A DNA stretch of 60,208 nucleotides from SCQX01 sp035720945 (GCA_035720945.1 DASTNK010000126.1:1-60208); one strand, 5' to 3'; counted from the stretch's first letter, positions 44,554 to 53,517 are shown. Numbers and translations: made by a program. The notes: generated from the letters alone by a model not told the origin.

Positions 44554-45540
44554 TTACTTGACCGATGCTACATAGGGTTTGAAGCCGTAGCGTTTGAAGA
44601 TGGCCAAGCCTTCCGGTGAGCGGATGAAGTCCAGCCAGCGGTGCGCGGCTTGGGCGTGAGGTGTGCCCTTGACCAACGCGCCGGCGTAGATCGCAGTCGT
44701 GTTCTGTGCAGTCGGTATATCGACGTGGCTGATCGGATGACCGGCCTGTTCCTGGAACATGGCTTCGGACTGCCAAGTCACGCCGCCTTGAACCTTACCC
44801 TGCATGATCCACAAGGGTGTTTGCCGATGATGGATGTGGGTGAGTTCTGTCGTGCCTTGGGCCACCTTGGTCTGATAGACCATCGTCTTCAGAGACTGAC
44901 CGCCTGCCTTGACCAGCGAGGCCTCGACCTGCCGAGCGATACCCTCGAACTTCGGGTTGGGCATCGCCAAGCGTATGTCTGGCTTACCCAGATCCGCGAG
45001 GCCTGTAATGTGCGCCGGATTGCCCTTGGGCACCATGATCGTCAAGGTGTTGGTGACATAAGGCATGGCCGGTGCATCGAGCAACCCGGCTGTGATCTGC
45101 TTGTCTACGGCCTTGAGACCAGCCAGATAGACGTCGGGCTTGACGGTCCATGTCATGTTGCCCACCGTCACGGTGCCTCCGGCCTTGATCTGGCGCACCA
45201 GCAACCCAGGTGGAATAGTTTCCCAGTACAGGCGCCCCTTGTATTCGGGATACTTGTGCTCGAAGGCACGAACCAAGGGGGACATGGCAAAGAAGTAATT
45301 ACCGCCGACGTACAGCGACAGCACAGGGTGAACCGGGTCGCCATGAAAATCGGCAAGGTTGTCAGCATCTGGCACGGTGAACTCGAAGCCGCGATGGGTA
45401 GCATCATTATTCGCGCCGTTTTGCCAGGGCGGCGTGACGGCGGCCCGGTTAACTTGATCGGTCGGAGCGGCATGCGCAGGTGCGGCGGTTCCCGCCATCG
45501 CCCAAATCAGACAGGCAGCCAATGCAGTGATCTTCGACAT
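44554..45540 (-). CDS. Periplasmic solute-binding protein (ModA-like, PBP type II)
   Basis: The 328-residue protein has a Sec signal peptide ending near AHA-AP (residue 24). A two-lobe binding fold follows, with motifs common to molybdate/oxyanion receptors (NYFFAMSPLVRAFEHKYPEY, TNTLTIMVPKGNPAHITGLA, DIRLAMPNPKFEGIA). The C-terminal AHRWLDFIRSPEGLAIFKRY is typical of such receptors. No ABC permease or ATPase gene is adjacent, so it is an orphan receptor or serves a sensing role. It lies 50 bp downstream of the DsrE-like gene on the same strand; ligand unknown. Confidence 0.8.
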   Translation of the reverse strand: MSKITALAACLIWAMAGTAAPAHAAPTDQVNRAAVTPPWQNGANNDATHRGFEFTVPDADNLADFHGDPVHPVLSLYVGGNYFFAMSPLVRAFEHKYPEYKGRLYWETIPPGLLVRQIKAGGTVTVGNMTWTVKPDVYLAGLKAVDKQITAGLLDAPAMPYVTNTLTIMVPKGNPAHITGLADLGKPDIRLAMPNPKFEGIARQVEASLVKAGGQSLKTMVYQTKVAQGTTELTHIHHRQTPLWIMQGKVQGGVTWQSEAMFQEQAGHPISHVDIPTAQNTTAIYAGALVKGTPHAQAAHRWLDFIRSPEGLAIFKRYGFKPYVASVK

Positions 45541-45590
45541 AGTGAATTCCTCAGAAATGTTTCAAGCGCGTCCAGAAATGGGAGCGCTTC

Positions 45591-46145
45591 TCACAGCTCC
45601 ATCAGATCGTAGCCACGATGCTCAAGCGTCGTCACGGTGGTTAGCCCGGACAGTGCGAGCGTCACACTGTGGTCTACCCAACCGTAGTGAAACTTATGCT
45701 CAGCCACAGCCTGCGCGCAGACGGCTACGTCCACGCCGGCCTTGCGCAGTTTGGCAATCAGCGGCAGGTTGGGGTTGTCTACGCCATACACAGCCCTGTA
45801 GTCCTTATTGTCCAGCGCCAAGGGCGTGGCGGCGCCGTAGGCCACGGCGACAAACTTCAAATGATCCAACGGCACACCTGAGGCGACGTAAAGGTTCACT
45901 GTGCGCGCCACGTGATCAAGCGCGGGATTGACTTGGGTGGGCGTCTTTGCAGCCTGGGTCAGTGCAAACACGATCTTGTAGGTCTGATTGGCCTGCGGAC
46001 GGTAGGCGGCGTGGGAAACCATGTGGATACGCCCGTATCCCTGGATAGTCGGGGTGGTCCAGAAGGCTCCGGGAGACTGGGCATGACTGGCAACGGAGGT
46101 GGCGAGCAGGACGCCAGCGGCGAGGAGCGCGGTGAGCTTGTGCAT
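45591..46145 (-). CDS. Periplasmic DsrE-family protein
   Basis: The 184-residue protein has a signal peptide (residues 1-22, ending SHA-Q). A DsrE/DsrF-like domain follows: YKIVFALTQAAKTPTQVNPA, DHVARTVNLYVASGV, LKFVAVAYGAATP and AGVDVAVCAQAV, the last with the cysteine often used for sulfur transfer. AAGGAG lies before the ATG at 46145. It is divergent from a LysR gene and upstream of an orphan binding protein. A role in sulfur compound handling is inferred from family only. Confidence 0.8.
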   Translation of the reverse strand: MHKLTALLAAGVLLATSVASHAQSPGAFWTTPTIQGYGRIHMVSHAAYRPQANQTYKIVFALTQAAKTPTQVNPALDHVARTVNLYVASGVPLDHLKFVAVAYGAATPLALDNKDYRAVYGVDNPNLPLIAKLRKAGVDVAVCAQAVAEHKFHYGWVDHSVTLALSGLTTVTTLEHRGYDLMEL

Positions 46146-46297
46146 GGAATAACTCCTTTTCATATGTGTAGAAAACCCAACGAGGAGTGGTATTGATTGC
46201 GGCTGTTTTGCCGCCATGCTCGGCATCACCTCCTTAGGGGACACACAGTATGGGCATCCGCGCCATATACATCCAATACAATTAAATACTATTATTC

Positions 46298-47212
46298 ATG
46301 CATAAAATGCATATGAATCTTCATCATCTGAGTGTGTTTCACACTATTGCGATCACCGGCAGCATCACAGCCTCCTCCCAACAGCTGCACATTTCCCAGC
46401 CGGCACTTTCGCACGAGTTGAAGAATCTGGAGGATCGGCTTGGTGTGGCTCTGTTCGAACGGCTGCCTCGGGGCATGCGGCTGACGCATGCAGGCGAAGT
46501 GCTTCGCGACTATGCGGATCGCCTGTTCGAGATCGCGCGTACGGCCGAATCGGAAATGCGCGCCATCGCTGAGGCTCGCAAGGGGGCTCTCACCCTCGGC
46601 GCCAGCAATACGATCGGCACCTACGTGCTGCCCAGACTGCTGGCGCATTTTCGCCGCGACAATCCGGACGTACGTATCTCATTGTTCGTGGGCAATACCG
46701 CGCAGATATCGCAGGGGGTGGCGGACATGCGATTCGCGCTTGGTTTCATCGAAGGCCCATTGCACACCGACGGTTTGGTGGCAGAGCGCTTCCAGGACGA
46801 TGAACTGTTGCCCGTGGTCGCCGCGGGTCATCCTCTGTTGAGCAGGAAACGCCTGGGGATCGACAGCCTCGACGGAGAGCCACTGCTTGTACGCGAAGCC
46901 GGCTCAGGCACGCGGGAGTTGTTGATGGACATGCTGCAAGTGCACCAGGTAAAACTGGGTAGCATGATGGAGTTCGGCAACACCGAGGCGATCAAACAGG
47001 CCGCGATCAACGGGGGCGGCATTGCATGGCTCCCCCGCATCAGCATGGCGCGGGAGTTGGAAAGCGGTGTGCTTTTCACCCTGCCGGTCAAGAGTCTGGT
47101 GATCAACCGCCCTTTCCGTGTGATACGTCGTCCCCGCGCCCATTCCAGCGCGGTGATCGACAGCTTCCTTGCTCTGCTGAGTCTGCAAAAGCAGCCCAAA
47201 AAATCTGACTGA
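46298..47212 (+). CDS. LysR-family transcriptional regulator
   Basis: The 304-residue regulator has an N-terminal winged helix (NLHHLSVFHTIAITGSITAS, SQPALSHELKNLEDRLGVAL) and a substrate-binding domain (GALTLGASNTIGTYVLPRLL) like CysL/CbbR-type proteins. An in-frame ATG five codons downstream is an alternative start. It is divergent from the DsrE and solute-binding genes across 152 bp and converges on cyoD. It most likely controls the DsrE/binding-protein unit. Confidence 0.9.
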   Translation: MHKMHMNLHHLSVFHTIAITGSITASSQQLHISQPALSHELKNLEDRLGVALFERLPRGMRLTHAGEVLRDYADRLFEIARTAESEMRAIAEARKGALTLGASNTIGTYVLPRLLAHFRRDNPDVRISLFVGNTAQISQGVADMRFALGFIEGPLHTDGLVAERFQDDELLPVVAAGHPLLSRKRLGIDSLDGEPLLVREAGSGTRELLMDMLQVHQVKLGSMMEFGNTEAIKQAAINGGGIAWLPRISMARELESGVLFTLPVKSLVINRPFRVIRRPRAHSSAVIDSFLALLSLQKQPKKSD

Positions 47213-47305
47213 TACATTGAATGCGTGACATCGCGATACGCTGGCTGTGTTGTCATGTAGCCCATATCCAGAACCCATTCATATCTCAGACTTCCGTATA
47301 GCCAA

Positions 47306-47653
47306 TCAGAAGTGTGGCATCATGCGCATCGCGAGATTCGACATGACCCACAACGTGCCGCCCACCATCACGATCAACATGAGAATGGTGAAAAGCAGGA
47401 CCTTGAATTCGTCGCCGCTGTGTTTTGTCCCAATGTGCAGGAAGAACCGAAAGTGAACCGCGGCCTGCAACAGGGCAAGGGCGCCAATCGCCATGAACAG
47501 CGTGTGTTGCGGCAGGCTTGGCCAGTAGTGAATCAAAGCGAAGGCGGCCAGTGTCAGAATGAGCGCGGCAATTAGCCCAGTGATGTAGGTAAAGAGTTCT
47601 TGCCGTTCGTCGGCGGCGGGTTCGACGACTTGCGTGTCATGGTTGGCCATCAT
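47306..47653 (-). CDS. cyoD: Cytochrome bo-type quinol oxidase subunit IV
   Basis: The 115-residue protein has three membrane helices and the CyoD motif HFRFFLHIG in helix 2-3 (LQAAVHFRFFLHIGTKHSGD). It supports assembly of the CuB site. Its start overlaps the cyoC stop (ATGA). It is the last gene of the cyo operon here; no cyoE follows, as the next gene is a convergent LysR. Confidence 0.93.
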   Translation of the reverse strand: MMANHDTQVVEPAADERQELFTYITGLIAALILTLAAFALIHYWPSLPQHTLFMAIGALALLQAAVHFRFFLHIGTKHSGDEFKVLLFTILMLIVMVGGTLWVMSNLAMRMMPHF

Positions 47654-48273
47654 GCCACCCCTGCGATGTAAACAATGGTGAAAATCCCGATCCAGACAAT
47701 GTCAAGGAAGTGCCAGAACAGAGCCAGCCGCTGAATGCCGAGCCGGCTCCAGTGATCCAGGCCATAGCGCCAGATCTGAGCGATGATGCATACCATCCAC
47801 ACGCATCCCACGAATACGTGCAGGCCATGCAGCGGCACCAGATCCCAGAAGCTGGAAAGAAAGCCGCTGTTCTGGGCGGCACCACCCAAGGCCACCATCG
47901 AGAAAAAATCGTGCAGTTCAAGCGCGAGAAAGCCCGCGCCGAGCACCAGCGTGACAAGCATCCATCCCAGCAGTCGCGTCAGACTGTGCTTGTACTTCAA
48001 GGCAAGCGAAGCCAGCCCGAAGGTAAAGCTGCTTGCCAGCAGCAACAGGGTTTGCGCGAACACGCTACCCATGTCATAGAGCGTGCGTGGCCCCGGGCCG
48101 CCGGATGTGGCGTGCCGGCTGAACAGATAGGTCGAGAACACCAGCGCGAACAGGACCGCGTCGCTCATGAGGAAGAACCAGAAGCCAAACATGATGGTGC
48201 TGGATTCGTCATGCTCCTCCTCGGGCTCCGTTGCCATCCTCATCCCAGGATACTGAAAGACGTTGTCTGCCAT
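47650..48273 (-). CDS. cyoC: Cytochrome bo-type quinol oxidase subunit III
   Basis: The 207-residue protein has five membrane helices and typical subunit III segments (FGFWFFLMSDAVLFALVFST, LHDFFSMVALGGAAQNSGF, DLVPLHGLHVFVGC, FWHFLDIVWIGIF). GGAGAG precedes the ATG. It lies 21 bp after cyoB and overlaps cyoD by 4 bp. Confidence 0.95.
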   Translation of the reverse strand: MADNVFQYPGMRMATEPEEEHDESSTIMFGFWFFLMSDAVLFALVFSTYLFSRHATSGGPGPRTLYDMGSVFAQTLLLLASSFTFGLASLALKYKHSLTRLLGWMLVTLVLGAGFLALELHDFFSMVALGGAAQNSGFLSSFWDLVPLHGLHVFVGCVWMVCIIAQIWRYGLDHWSRLGIQRLALFWHFLDIVWIGIFTIVYIAGVA

Positions 48274-48294
48274 GGTTCATCTCTCCAATCGAAT

Positions 48295-50466
48295 TTATGA
48301 GCGGCGTGGGGCCTGAGGGGCCAGGTCGAGACGCGAGGCCCCACGCCTGCCCGCCGCCTCGGCGGCATTGACGCCTGTTTCCAGTGCGGCAACTCCCACA
48401 TTGGCGGGCGAGAACTCCTCGGCACGGGTCACCGGTTTTGCCTCACGCACGTGTGCCAGCCACAGCAAGGTTTCCTTCTCCACCACGCTGGCTGGAATCA
48501 CTCTTGTCATGTGATGCACGAACCCAAACCGCACCATGAACACGACCGTTGCAATGGCTGCGGCGATGACCAGCCACCAAATGTGCCACACCAGCCCGAA
48601 AGCTAGCAGAAACGTGGCGGCGCCAATTTGCACTGCCAGAGCGTTGTTCTTGGGTACTTCGATGTCGACGAACTCCTGTGGCGTCGAGTAGGCCAGCCCC
48701 GCTTCCTTCGCCACCGCGAAGGCGTCACGACTATTGATCACAGGCACGACCGGGAAGTTGTACTCGGGTGGAGGCGCCGAAGTGGCCCACTCCAGGCTGC
48801 GCCCGTCCCACGGATCGCCCGCAAACACCTGGTTTTCCGCACGTTGTTTCCACGACACCCACACTTGGGCGAGCAGCAGGAAGAAGGCGATGTTCAACAA
48901 CACGGCTCCGACGAACGCCACCGTCTCATAGGGAACATACGCCGGTTGGCTATAACCCACCATGCGGCGTGGCGCGCCCAGCAGTCCGAGCGCGTATAGC
49001 GGGAAGAACGCGAGGATGAACCCAATGATCCAGCACCAGGCCGACGCCTTGCCCCAGCGATCATTCAGACGGAATCCGAATACCTTCGGAAACCAGTATT
49101 CAAACCCGGCAACGAGGCCGAACAGCACGCCAGGAATAATCACATTGTGGAAGTGCGCCACCAGGAACACGGTGTTGTGAACCTGGTAGTCCACCGTCGG
49201 ATTCGCCAGCAGGATGCCGGTCATCCCGCCGATGACAAACAGAAAGATAAACTGAATCGAAAATAGCATGGGGGTGGTAAAGCGCACGCGCCCCCGGAAC
49301 ATGGTTGCCATCCAGTCGTATATCTTCACACCGGTGGGGATGCCGATCAGCATGGAGGCAATGCCGTAGACCGCGTTCACGTCCGGGCCCTGGCCCATGG
49401 TAAAGAAATGGTGCACCCAAACCAGGAACGAGGCGAAGGCAATGCACGCCGTGGCAAACACCATCGATTTGTACCCGTATAGCGTCTTCCCGGAGAAAGC
49501 GGGAATCACCTCGGAATATATGCCGAACGCCGGCATGATGAGGATGTAGACTTCCGGATGTCCGAACAGCCAGAACAGGTTGGCAAACGACATCATGTTG
49601 CCGCCCATGGCGTTGGTGAAATAATGCAGGCCCAGGTAGCGGTCGAGGGCCAGTTGCCCCATGGCCACGGAGAGTGGCGGCATGGCGAACACCAGCATGA
49701 TTCCGGTGACCAGCGACGTCCAGCTAAAGAGCGGCATAGCCATCAGGCGCATGCCCGGTGCACGCTTGCGCAGGATTGTGACCACAAAATTGATGCCTGT
49801 CATGGTGGAACCGATGCCTGACAAAGTCAGTGCCCAGATCCAATAATCGGGCCCCACACCCGGCTGCCAGGCGGTTTCCGTGTACGGCGGATAGCCAAAC
49901 CAGCCTCCCGTCGAGAACTGCCCGAATACCAGTGAGATCATCAGCAACCCGGCGCCGGCCGCAGTCAACGAGAGACTGACTGCGTTGAGCGTGGGATAGG
50001 CCACGTCGCGCGCACCAATCTGAAGCGGCATCACGTAGTTGATGACACCCACGAAGAACGGCATAGCCATGAAAAAGACCATCAGCGTGCCATGCGTGCT
50101 GAACAGCTCGGCGAAATGCCCGGGGGTGAGAAAGCCGCCGCCCAGCCCCCACGCCTGCTGTCCGCGCATCAGGCCAGCTTCGAGCAGCCCACGTGCCAGC
50201 ATCACCAGCGCGAGCACCACATACATGATGCCGATCTTCTTGTGGTCCACGCTGGTGAGCCATTCCCAGAGTTCGCTCCATTTGTGGTGATAACTGATGA
50301 GCGCGATGGCAGCGACGGCACCAAACACCACACACCCTGCGGCAAACGTGGCGATGCCACCGTTCACCACATTCACGGTAGTGGGGTTGTGGAACATTTC
50401 GTAGAACGGCAGCGAGCTCGCGCCGAGGCGCCCTATCGAATGACTGAAAATGGCAGCAGCATCCAT
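48295..50466 (-). CDS. cyoB: Cytochrome bo-type quinol oxidase subunit I
   Basis: Subunit I holds low-spin heme b and the heme-CuB site that reduces oxygen. The 723-residue protein has the CuB His-Tyr pair in GHPEVYILIMPAFG, CuB histidines in WVHHFFTMG, and the heme ligands in VAHFHNVI. In the quinone site R92 and H117 correspond to E. coli R71 and H98, but D75 is replaced by E96 and Q101 by E120. A C-terminal extension ends in a basic tail. GGAG precedes the ATG; cyoA lies 39 bp upstream. Confidence 0.95.
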   Translation of the reverse strand: MDAAAIFSHSIGRLGASSLPFYEMFHNPTTVNVVNGGIATFAAGCVVFGAVAAIALISYHHKWSELWEWLTSVDHKKIGIMYVVLALVMLARGLLEAGLMRGQQAWGLGGGFLTPGHFAELFSTHGTLMVFFMAMPFFVGVINYVMPLQIGARDVAYPTLNAVSLSLTAAGAGLLMISLVFGQFSTGGWFGYPPYTETAWQPGVGPDYWIWALTLSGIGSTMTGINFVVTILRKRAPGMRLMAMPLFSWTSLVTGIMLVFAMPPLSVAMGQLALDRYLGLHYFTNAMGGNMMSFANLFWLFGHPEVYILIMPAFGIYSEVIPAFSGKTLYGYKSMVFATACIAFASFLVWVHHFFTMGQGPDVNAVYGIASMLIGIPTGVKIYDWMATMFRGRVRFTTPMLFSIQFIFLFVIGGMTGILLANPTVDYQVHNTVFLVAHFHNVIIPGVLFGLVAGFEYWFPKVFGFRLNDRWGKASAWCWIIGFILAFFPLYALGLLGAPRRMVGYSQPAYVPYETVAFVGAVLLNIAFFLLLAQVWVSWKQRAENQVFAGDPWDGRSLEWATSAPPPEYNFPVVPVINSRDAFAVAKEAGLAYSTPQEFVDIEVPKNNALAVQIGAATFLLAFGLVWHIWWLVIAAAIATVVFMVRFGFVHHMTRVIPASVVEKETLLWLAHVREAKPVTRAEEFSPANVGVAALETGVNAAEAAGRRGASRLDLAPQAPRRS

Positions 50467-50505
50467 TTCTATGACTCCGTCGTTGATGCGAAAACCGGCC
50501 CGGCT

Positions 50506-51543
50506 TCAGGGAATGGCGGGCGCATTGGCTGACACGCCGTTCATTTGAGGGAATTTGACGGTTGTGCCTGATGTGGTTGCGTGAATCACCTGGTGAAAGA
50601 GCCCTGTCGGGACATCACGCAGGAAGATTTCGCCATCACGCACCGTACTCGAAGGCAATCGCAGCGCGCTGGCCAATTGCCCTTTCGTGCCGCGTTGCGA
50701 CAGCAGCGCGTACGTGTGTTGATCAAGTGGCACGCCGTACGCCTGAACCTGCTTGACCCAGGCCTTGAACGCAGTTGGCTTGAGCGCCAACGCGGTGAAG
50801 GTCTGCCTGGCGAAACCCGACCCGTTGTACATGGTGTTCATGCCCAGCGAGCGACCCGGGCCGTTGGCCTCGAAGTGTAGTTGCGTCACCATGCCGCCCA
50901 TGGCGTAGATCTGCCCGATCAATGCGGGGATACTCAACGATTGCATGACCGTCGCGGAGGTGAGCTTCATGGCGACCGGCTGTCCGGCTGGAATAGGCAG
51001 CACGCCAACCGTGGCGATCTTCAGCTTCGGGTAGAGGAACAACCACTTCCAGTTGTAGCCGATCGCCTGTACCTGAAGTGTCGGCTGTGTCGACACCAGG
51101 GGCCGGAAGGGGTCGAGCCTGCGCGTGTTGCGCCATACGAAGACACCAAGAAACATGACGATTGCAACCGGCCCCGACCACGTGAGTACGCTCAGTACGG
51201 AGTTGTGCGTCCACTTGGGCTCATAGCGCGTGTGCGCTTTGTTGCTGTAGCGGTAATGCCAAAGTATCCAGATCGTCAGAATGTATACGGGCGCTGCAAC
51301 GAGCACCGTCATAATCAGGACGACGAACCAGAAATGCCAGCGTTCCGCGGCAGCGATCGGCCCCTGCGGATCGAGGAACGAGAGATGGTCGTGCAAGTTG
51401 CGCAAAGGTTCACGCGCACAACTTGAGAGCACGAAGGTTGAGCCAATGATGGAGAAGATCCGCAGCGCGAGCCACGCGCCGGGTTGCCAATGAAACTTGG
51501 GTGCGGCGTCAAGCACGCCGGACTGCTGAGGAGTTGAATTCAT
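50506..51543 (-). CDS. cyoA: Cytochrome bo-type quinol oxidase subunit II
   Basis: The 345-residue protein has a signal with lipobox LSSC (C42), two membrane helices (about 75-95 and 120-140) and a cupredoxin domain (QAIGYNWKWLFLYPKLKIAT). The CuA cysteines of cytochrome c oxidases are absent, which marks it as a quinol oxidase. The start at 51543 gives a complete signal. It heads the operon cyoABCD. A perfect FNR-type box lies 105 bp upstream of the ATG. Confidence 0.95.
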   Translation of the reverse strand: MNSTPQQSGVLDAAPKFHWQPGAWLALRIFSIIGSTFVLSSCAREPLRNLHDHLSFLDPQGPIAAAERWHFWFVVLIMTVLVAAPVYILTIWILWHYRYSNKAHTRYEPKWTHNSVLSVLTWSGPVAIVMFLGVFVWRNTRRLDPFRPLVSTQPTLQVQAIGYNWKWLFLYPKLKIATVGVLPIPAGQPVAMKLTSATVMQSLSIPALIGQIYAMGGMVTQLHFEANGPGRSLGMNTMYNGSGFARQTFTALALKPTAFKAWVKQVQAYGVPLDQHTYALLSQRGTKGQLASALRLPSSTVRDGEIFLRDVPTGLFHQVIHATTSGTTVKFPQMNGVSANAPAIP

Positions 51544-51966
51544 ACCGTACACGACCGTGGTGGGAAACCACGCGAATGCTCGGGGCGTTTGCGGATCCGG
51601 ACCCCTCAGCCAGATCACGCTTCCAACTTGCGATCGTGTACTACGTATTGATTGACATCAACTTCCGCGAACGGGAGGCAACCTCCTGCCGCCATAGCAA
51701 AACACAACTACCGGTCAGACGCAACTACATTTCAGTGTGACATCGTGCAGCTTTTTCGCCCCTTGCAACGCGCTTGCGTTCTCGCGAACCGCTAAAGCCA
51801 AACTGTTCGGGCGAGCAGCTTCAAATTCTACGCCGCTTCTCAAAATTCGCCTTAATGCCATTATTCATAAGTCAAAAATTCGTCGCGCGACGGCGTTGTT
51901 CTTGCTGAGTTGCGCCTGACCATCCCCATGGTCGCAACCTAATGAGTCGAGGCAACAGTGAATTGG
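51544..51966. other. Gene-free region upstream of cyoA
   Basis: These 423 bp carry no convincing gene. They contain the FNR/ANR-type box at 51648-51661 and, on the minus strand just upstream of it, a small GGAGG/CCTCC hairpin. The right part is AT-richer and unassigned. Confidence 0.6.
51648..51661. promoter_or_regulatory. FNR/ANR-type binding site upstream of cyoABCD
   Basis: TTGAT-TGAC-ATCAA is a perfect match to the FNR/ANR consensus TTGAT-N4-ATCAA. It is 105-118 bp before the cyoA ATG. FNR-family proteins repress bo oxidase in low oxygen in E. coli, so oxygen control of this operon is a reasonable inference; activation versus repression cannot be told without the transcription start. Confidence 0.75.
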
Positions 51967-52431
51967 CTACGCCGCATGTTCACCCGGCTGATAATGCCCT
52001 GGTTCGGAACGGAAGGGAATGGCCAGCCGGTTCCATCCGTTAATGGCGATAATGGCGAATGATAAGTCGGTCAATTCCTTGTCATTGAACTGCTTGCGCA
52101 CTTGCTCGTAGAGGGCATCCTCGACGGGGCCGTCTGAGATTTTTGTCAGCGCCTCGGTCCATGCGAGGGCCGCGCGTTCACGCTCGCTATAGAACGGAGC
52201 CTCGCGCCACGCACTCAAAACATAAAGGCGCTGTTCCGTTTCGCCCGCCGCCCGGGCGTCCTTCGAGTGCATGTCCAGACAGTACGCACAGCCATTCATC
52301 TGAGATGCCCGCATCTTGACGAGTTCCAGCAGGGGGTGCTCGAGCCCGGAATTTTCCACATACTGCTGCAAATTGCGCATCGCCTTGAAACCATCGGGCG
52401 AAGCATGAACATAATTGAGACGTTGTGACAT
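51967..52431 (-). CDS. AhpD-like carboxymuconolactone decarboxylase family protein
   Basis: The 154-residue protein has the AhpD-type redox motif in MNGCAYCLDMHSKDAR (CxxC followed by H), preceded by LLELVKMRASQ, and the C-terminal AIIAINGWNRLAIPF. Members act as alkylhydroperoxidases or redox partners. AAGGAAA precedes the ATG. It lies 27 bp downstream of the PEP-mutase-family gene and is probably co-transcribed with it. Confidence 0.9.
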   Translation of the reverse strand: MSQRLNYVHASPDGFKAMRNLQQYVENSGLEHPLLELVKMRASQMNGCAYCLDMHSKDARAAGETEQRLYVLSAWREAPFYSERERAALAWTEALTKISDGPVEDALYEQVRKQFNDKELTDLSFAIIAINGWNRLAIPFRSEPGHYQPGEHAA

Positions 52432-52458
52432 TTTCCTTACTCCCGCTGATGACTACCG

Positions 52459-53286
52459 TCACCGATAAATTTTGAACCGCTCACAAAGTTGTAAGTAGTC
52501 CACCGTATTTTCAAACCCATCGATCTCTTCGCGCATAAGCCGATCGGTCGCATTGACGAAACCGCTCCAGGCCGCCAGCGCAAGGGTGCTTGCCGTGCTG
52601 ATACGACGCACTCCGATCTCGGCAAGCGTCTTGAACCCGAGTTTGGCCGCGTGCCCCATCATGATGTTGATCGGCTTCGGGGCCACCGCCTCGACGACTG
52701 CGCTGATCTCTTCACGCCTGGACAGGCCCGGCGCGTAGAGGCAGTCCGCACCTGCGTCAGCATACGCTTTTAGACGTTTTATGGTCTCGTCGAGATCGGG
52801 ACGTCCAACCAGATAACACTCCGCACGTCCCACCAGCATGACGTTCTTGTCCACGGAGTCAATCGCCTCGCGTGCGGCGCGCATGCGTGCCACGGCCTCG
52901 TCGAAATCATAAAGCGCGCCTTCGCTGCCTGCTATCGAGTCTTCGATGGACAATGCAGACACCCCCACCTGAACACACGCACGCACATTGACTTTCAGCC
53001 CATCAATGGTGGAGGAGTATCCATCTTCAAAATCGGCGTTGACGGGAAGGCCCGTCGCCCGCACAAGCTCACCGCAGTGACGCACGACCTCATCAACCGG
53101 AATCTCACGATCTGGGATGCCTCGCGAGAAAGCGTAGCCCGCGCTTGTGCTGGCCAACGCTTTGAATCCCGTCTGCTCGAGCCAACGGGCCGTACCCGGA
53201 TCCCAGGGATTGGGAAGAATGAAACACCCTGTCTCGTGGAGTTTGCGAAATGCGGCGTGCCGCGCCGAAAGAGTTGTTGTGGTCAT
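52459..53286 (-). CDS. Isocitrate lyase/PEP mutase family protein
   Basis: The 275-residue TIM-barrel enzyme starts MTTTTLSARHAAFRKLHETG and has FILPNPWDPGTARWL, the metal-site motif PVNADFEDGY at 81-90 and SALSIEDSIAG. It lacks the KKCGH motif of isocitrate lyases and so falls in the broad PEP mutase-like group (carboxyphosphonoenolpyruvate mutase/oxaloacetate hydrolase-like). Substrate is unknown. GGAAA precedes the ATG at 53286. The frame stays open for 77 further codons upstream (see the entry at 53287). Operon with the AhpD-like gene. Confidence 0.85.
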   Translation of the reverse strand: MTTTTLSARHAAFRKLHETGCFILPNPWDPGTARWLEQTGFKALASTSAGYAFSRGIPDREIPVDEVVRHCGELVRATGLPVNADFEDGYSSTIDGLKVNVRACVQVGVSALSIEDSIAGSEGALYDFDEAVARMRAAREAIDSVDKNVMLVGRAECYLVGRPDLDETIKRLKAYADAGADCLYAPGLSRREEISAVVEAVAPKPINIMMGHAAKLGFKTLAEIGVRRISTASTLALAAWSGFVNATDRLMREEIDGFENTVDYLQLCERFKIYR

Positions 53287-53517
53287 AGCGAAAATTTCCA
53301 AAAAGTTGACACCGGCGAACAACGAGGAAGGGTCGGGTGCAAGCCGCAGGCCTGCGTTGCGTGTCGCGGGGGTGAGCGCCCACACGCCGATCACAATCCC
53401 GTTGTAGATCATATTCACGGGATTCACCACCCAGAAATCAAAACCTTGGACCAACCGCGAAGCAGTAAAGGGCGTCTTGGCACGCCGGATGTGACGAAAG
53501 AAAGCCATACTGGCCAT
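53287..53517 (-). other. 77-codon open extension in frame with the PEP-mutase gene
   Basis: An ATG at 53517 opens 77 codons that run without a stop into the PEP-mutase gene. The predicted residues (FFRHIRRAKTPFTASRLVQG, FDFWVVNPVNMIYNGIVIGV) look protein-like but match nothing I recognise in the family. It may be an N-terminal extension, a separate gene fused by loss of its stop, or chance. The remaining bases to the MFS start at 53599 hold its promoter. Confidence 0.35.
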
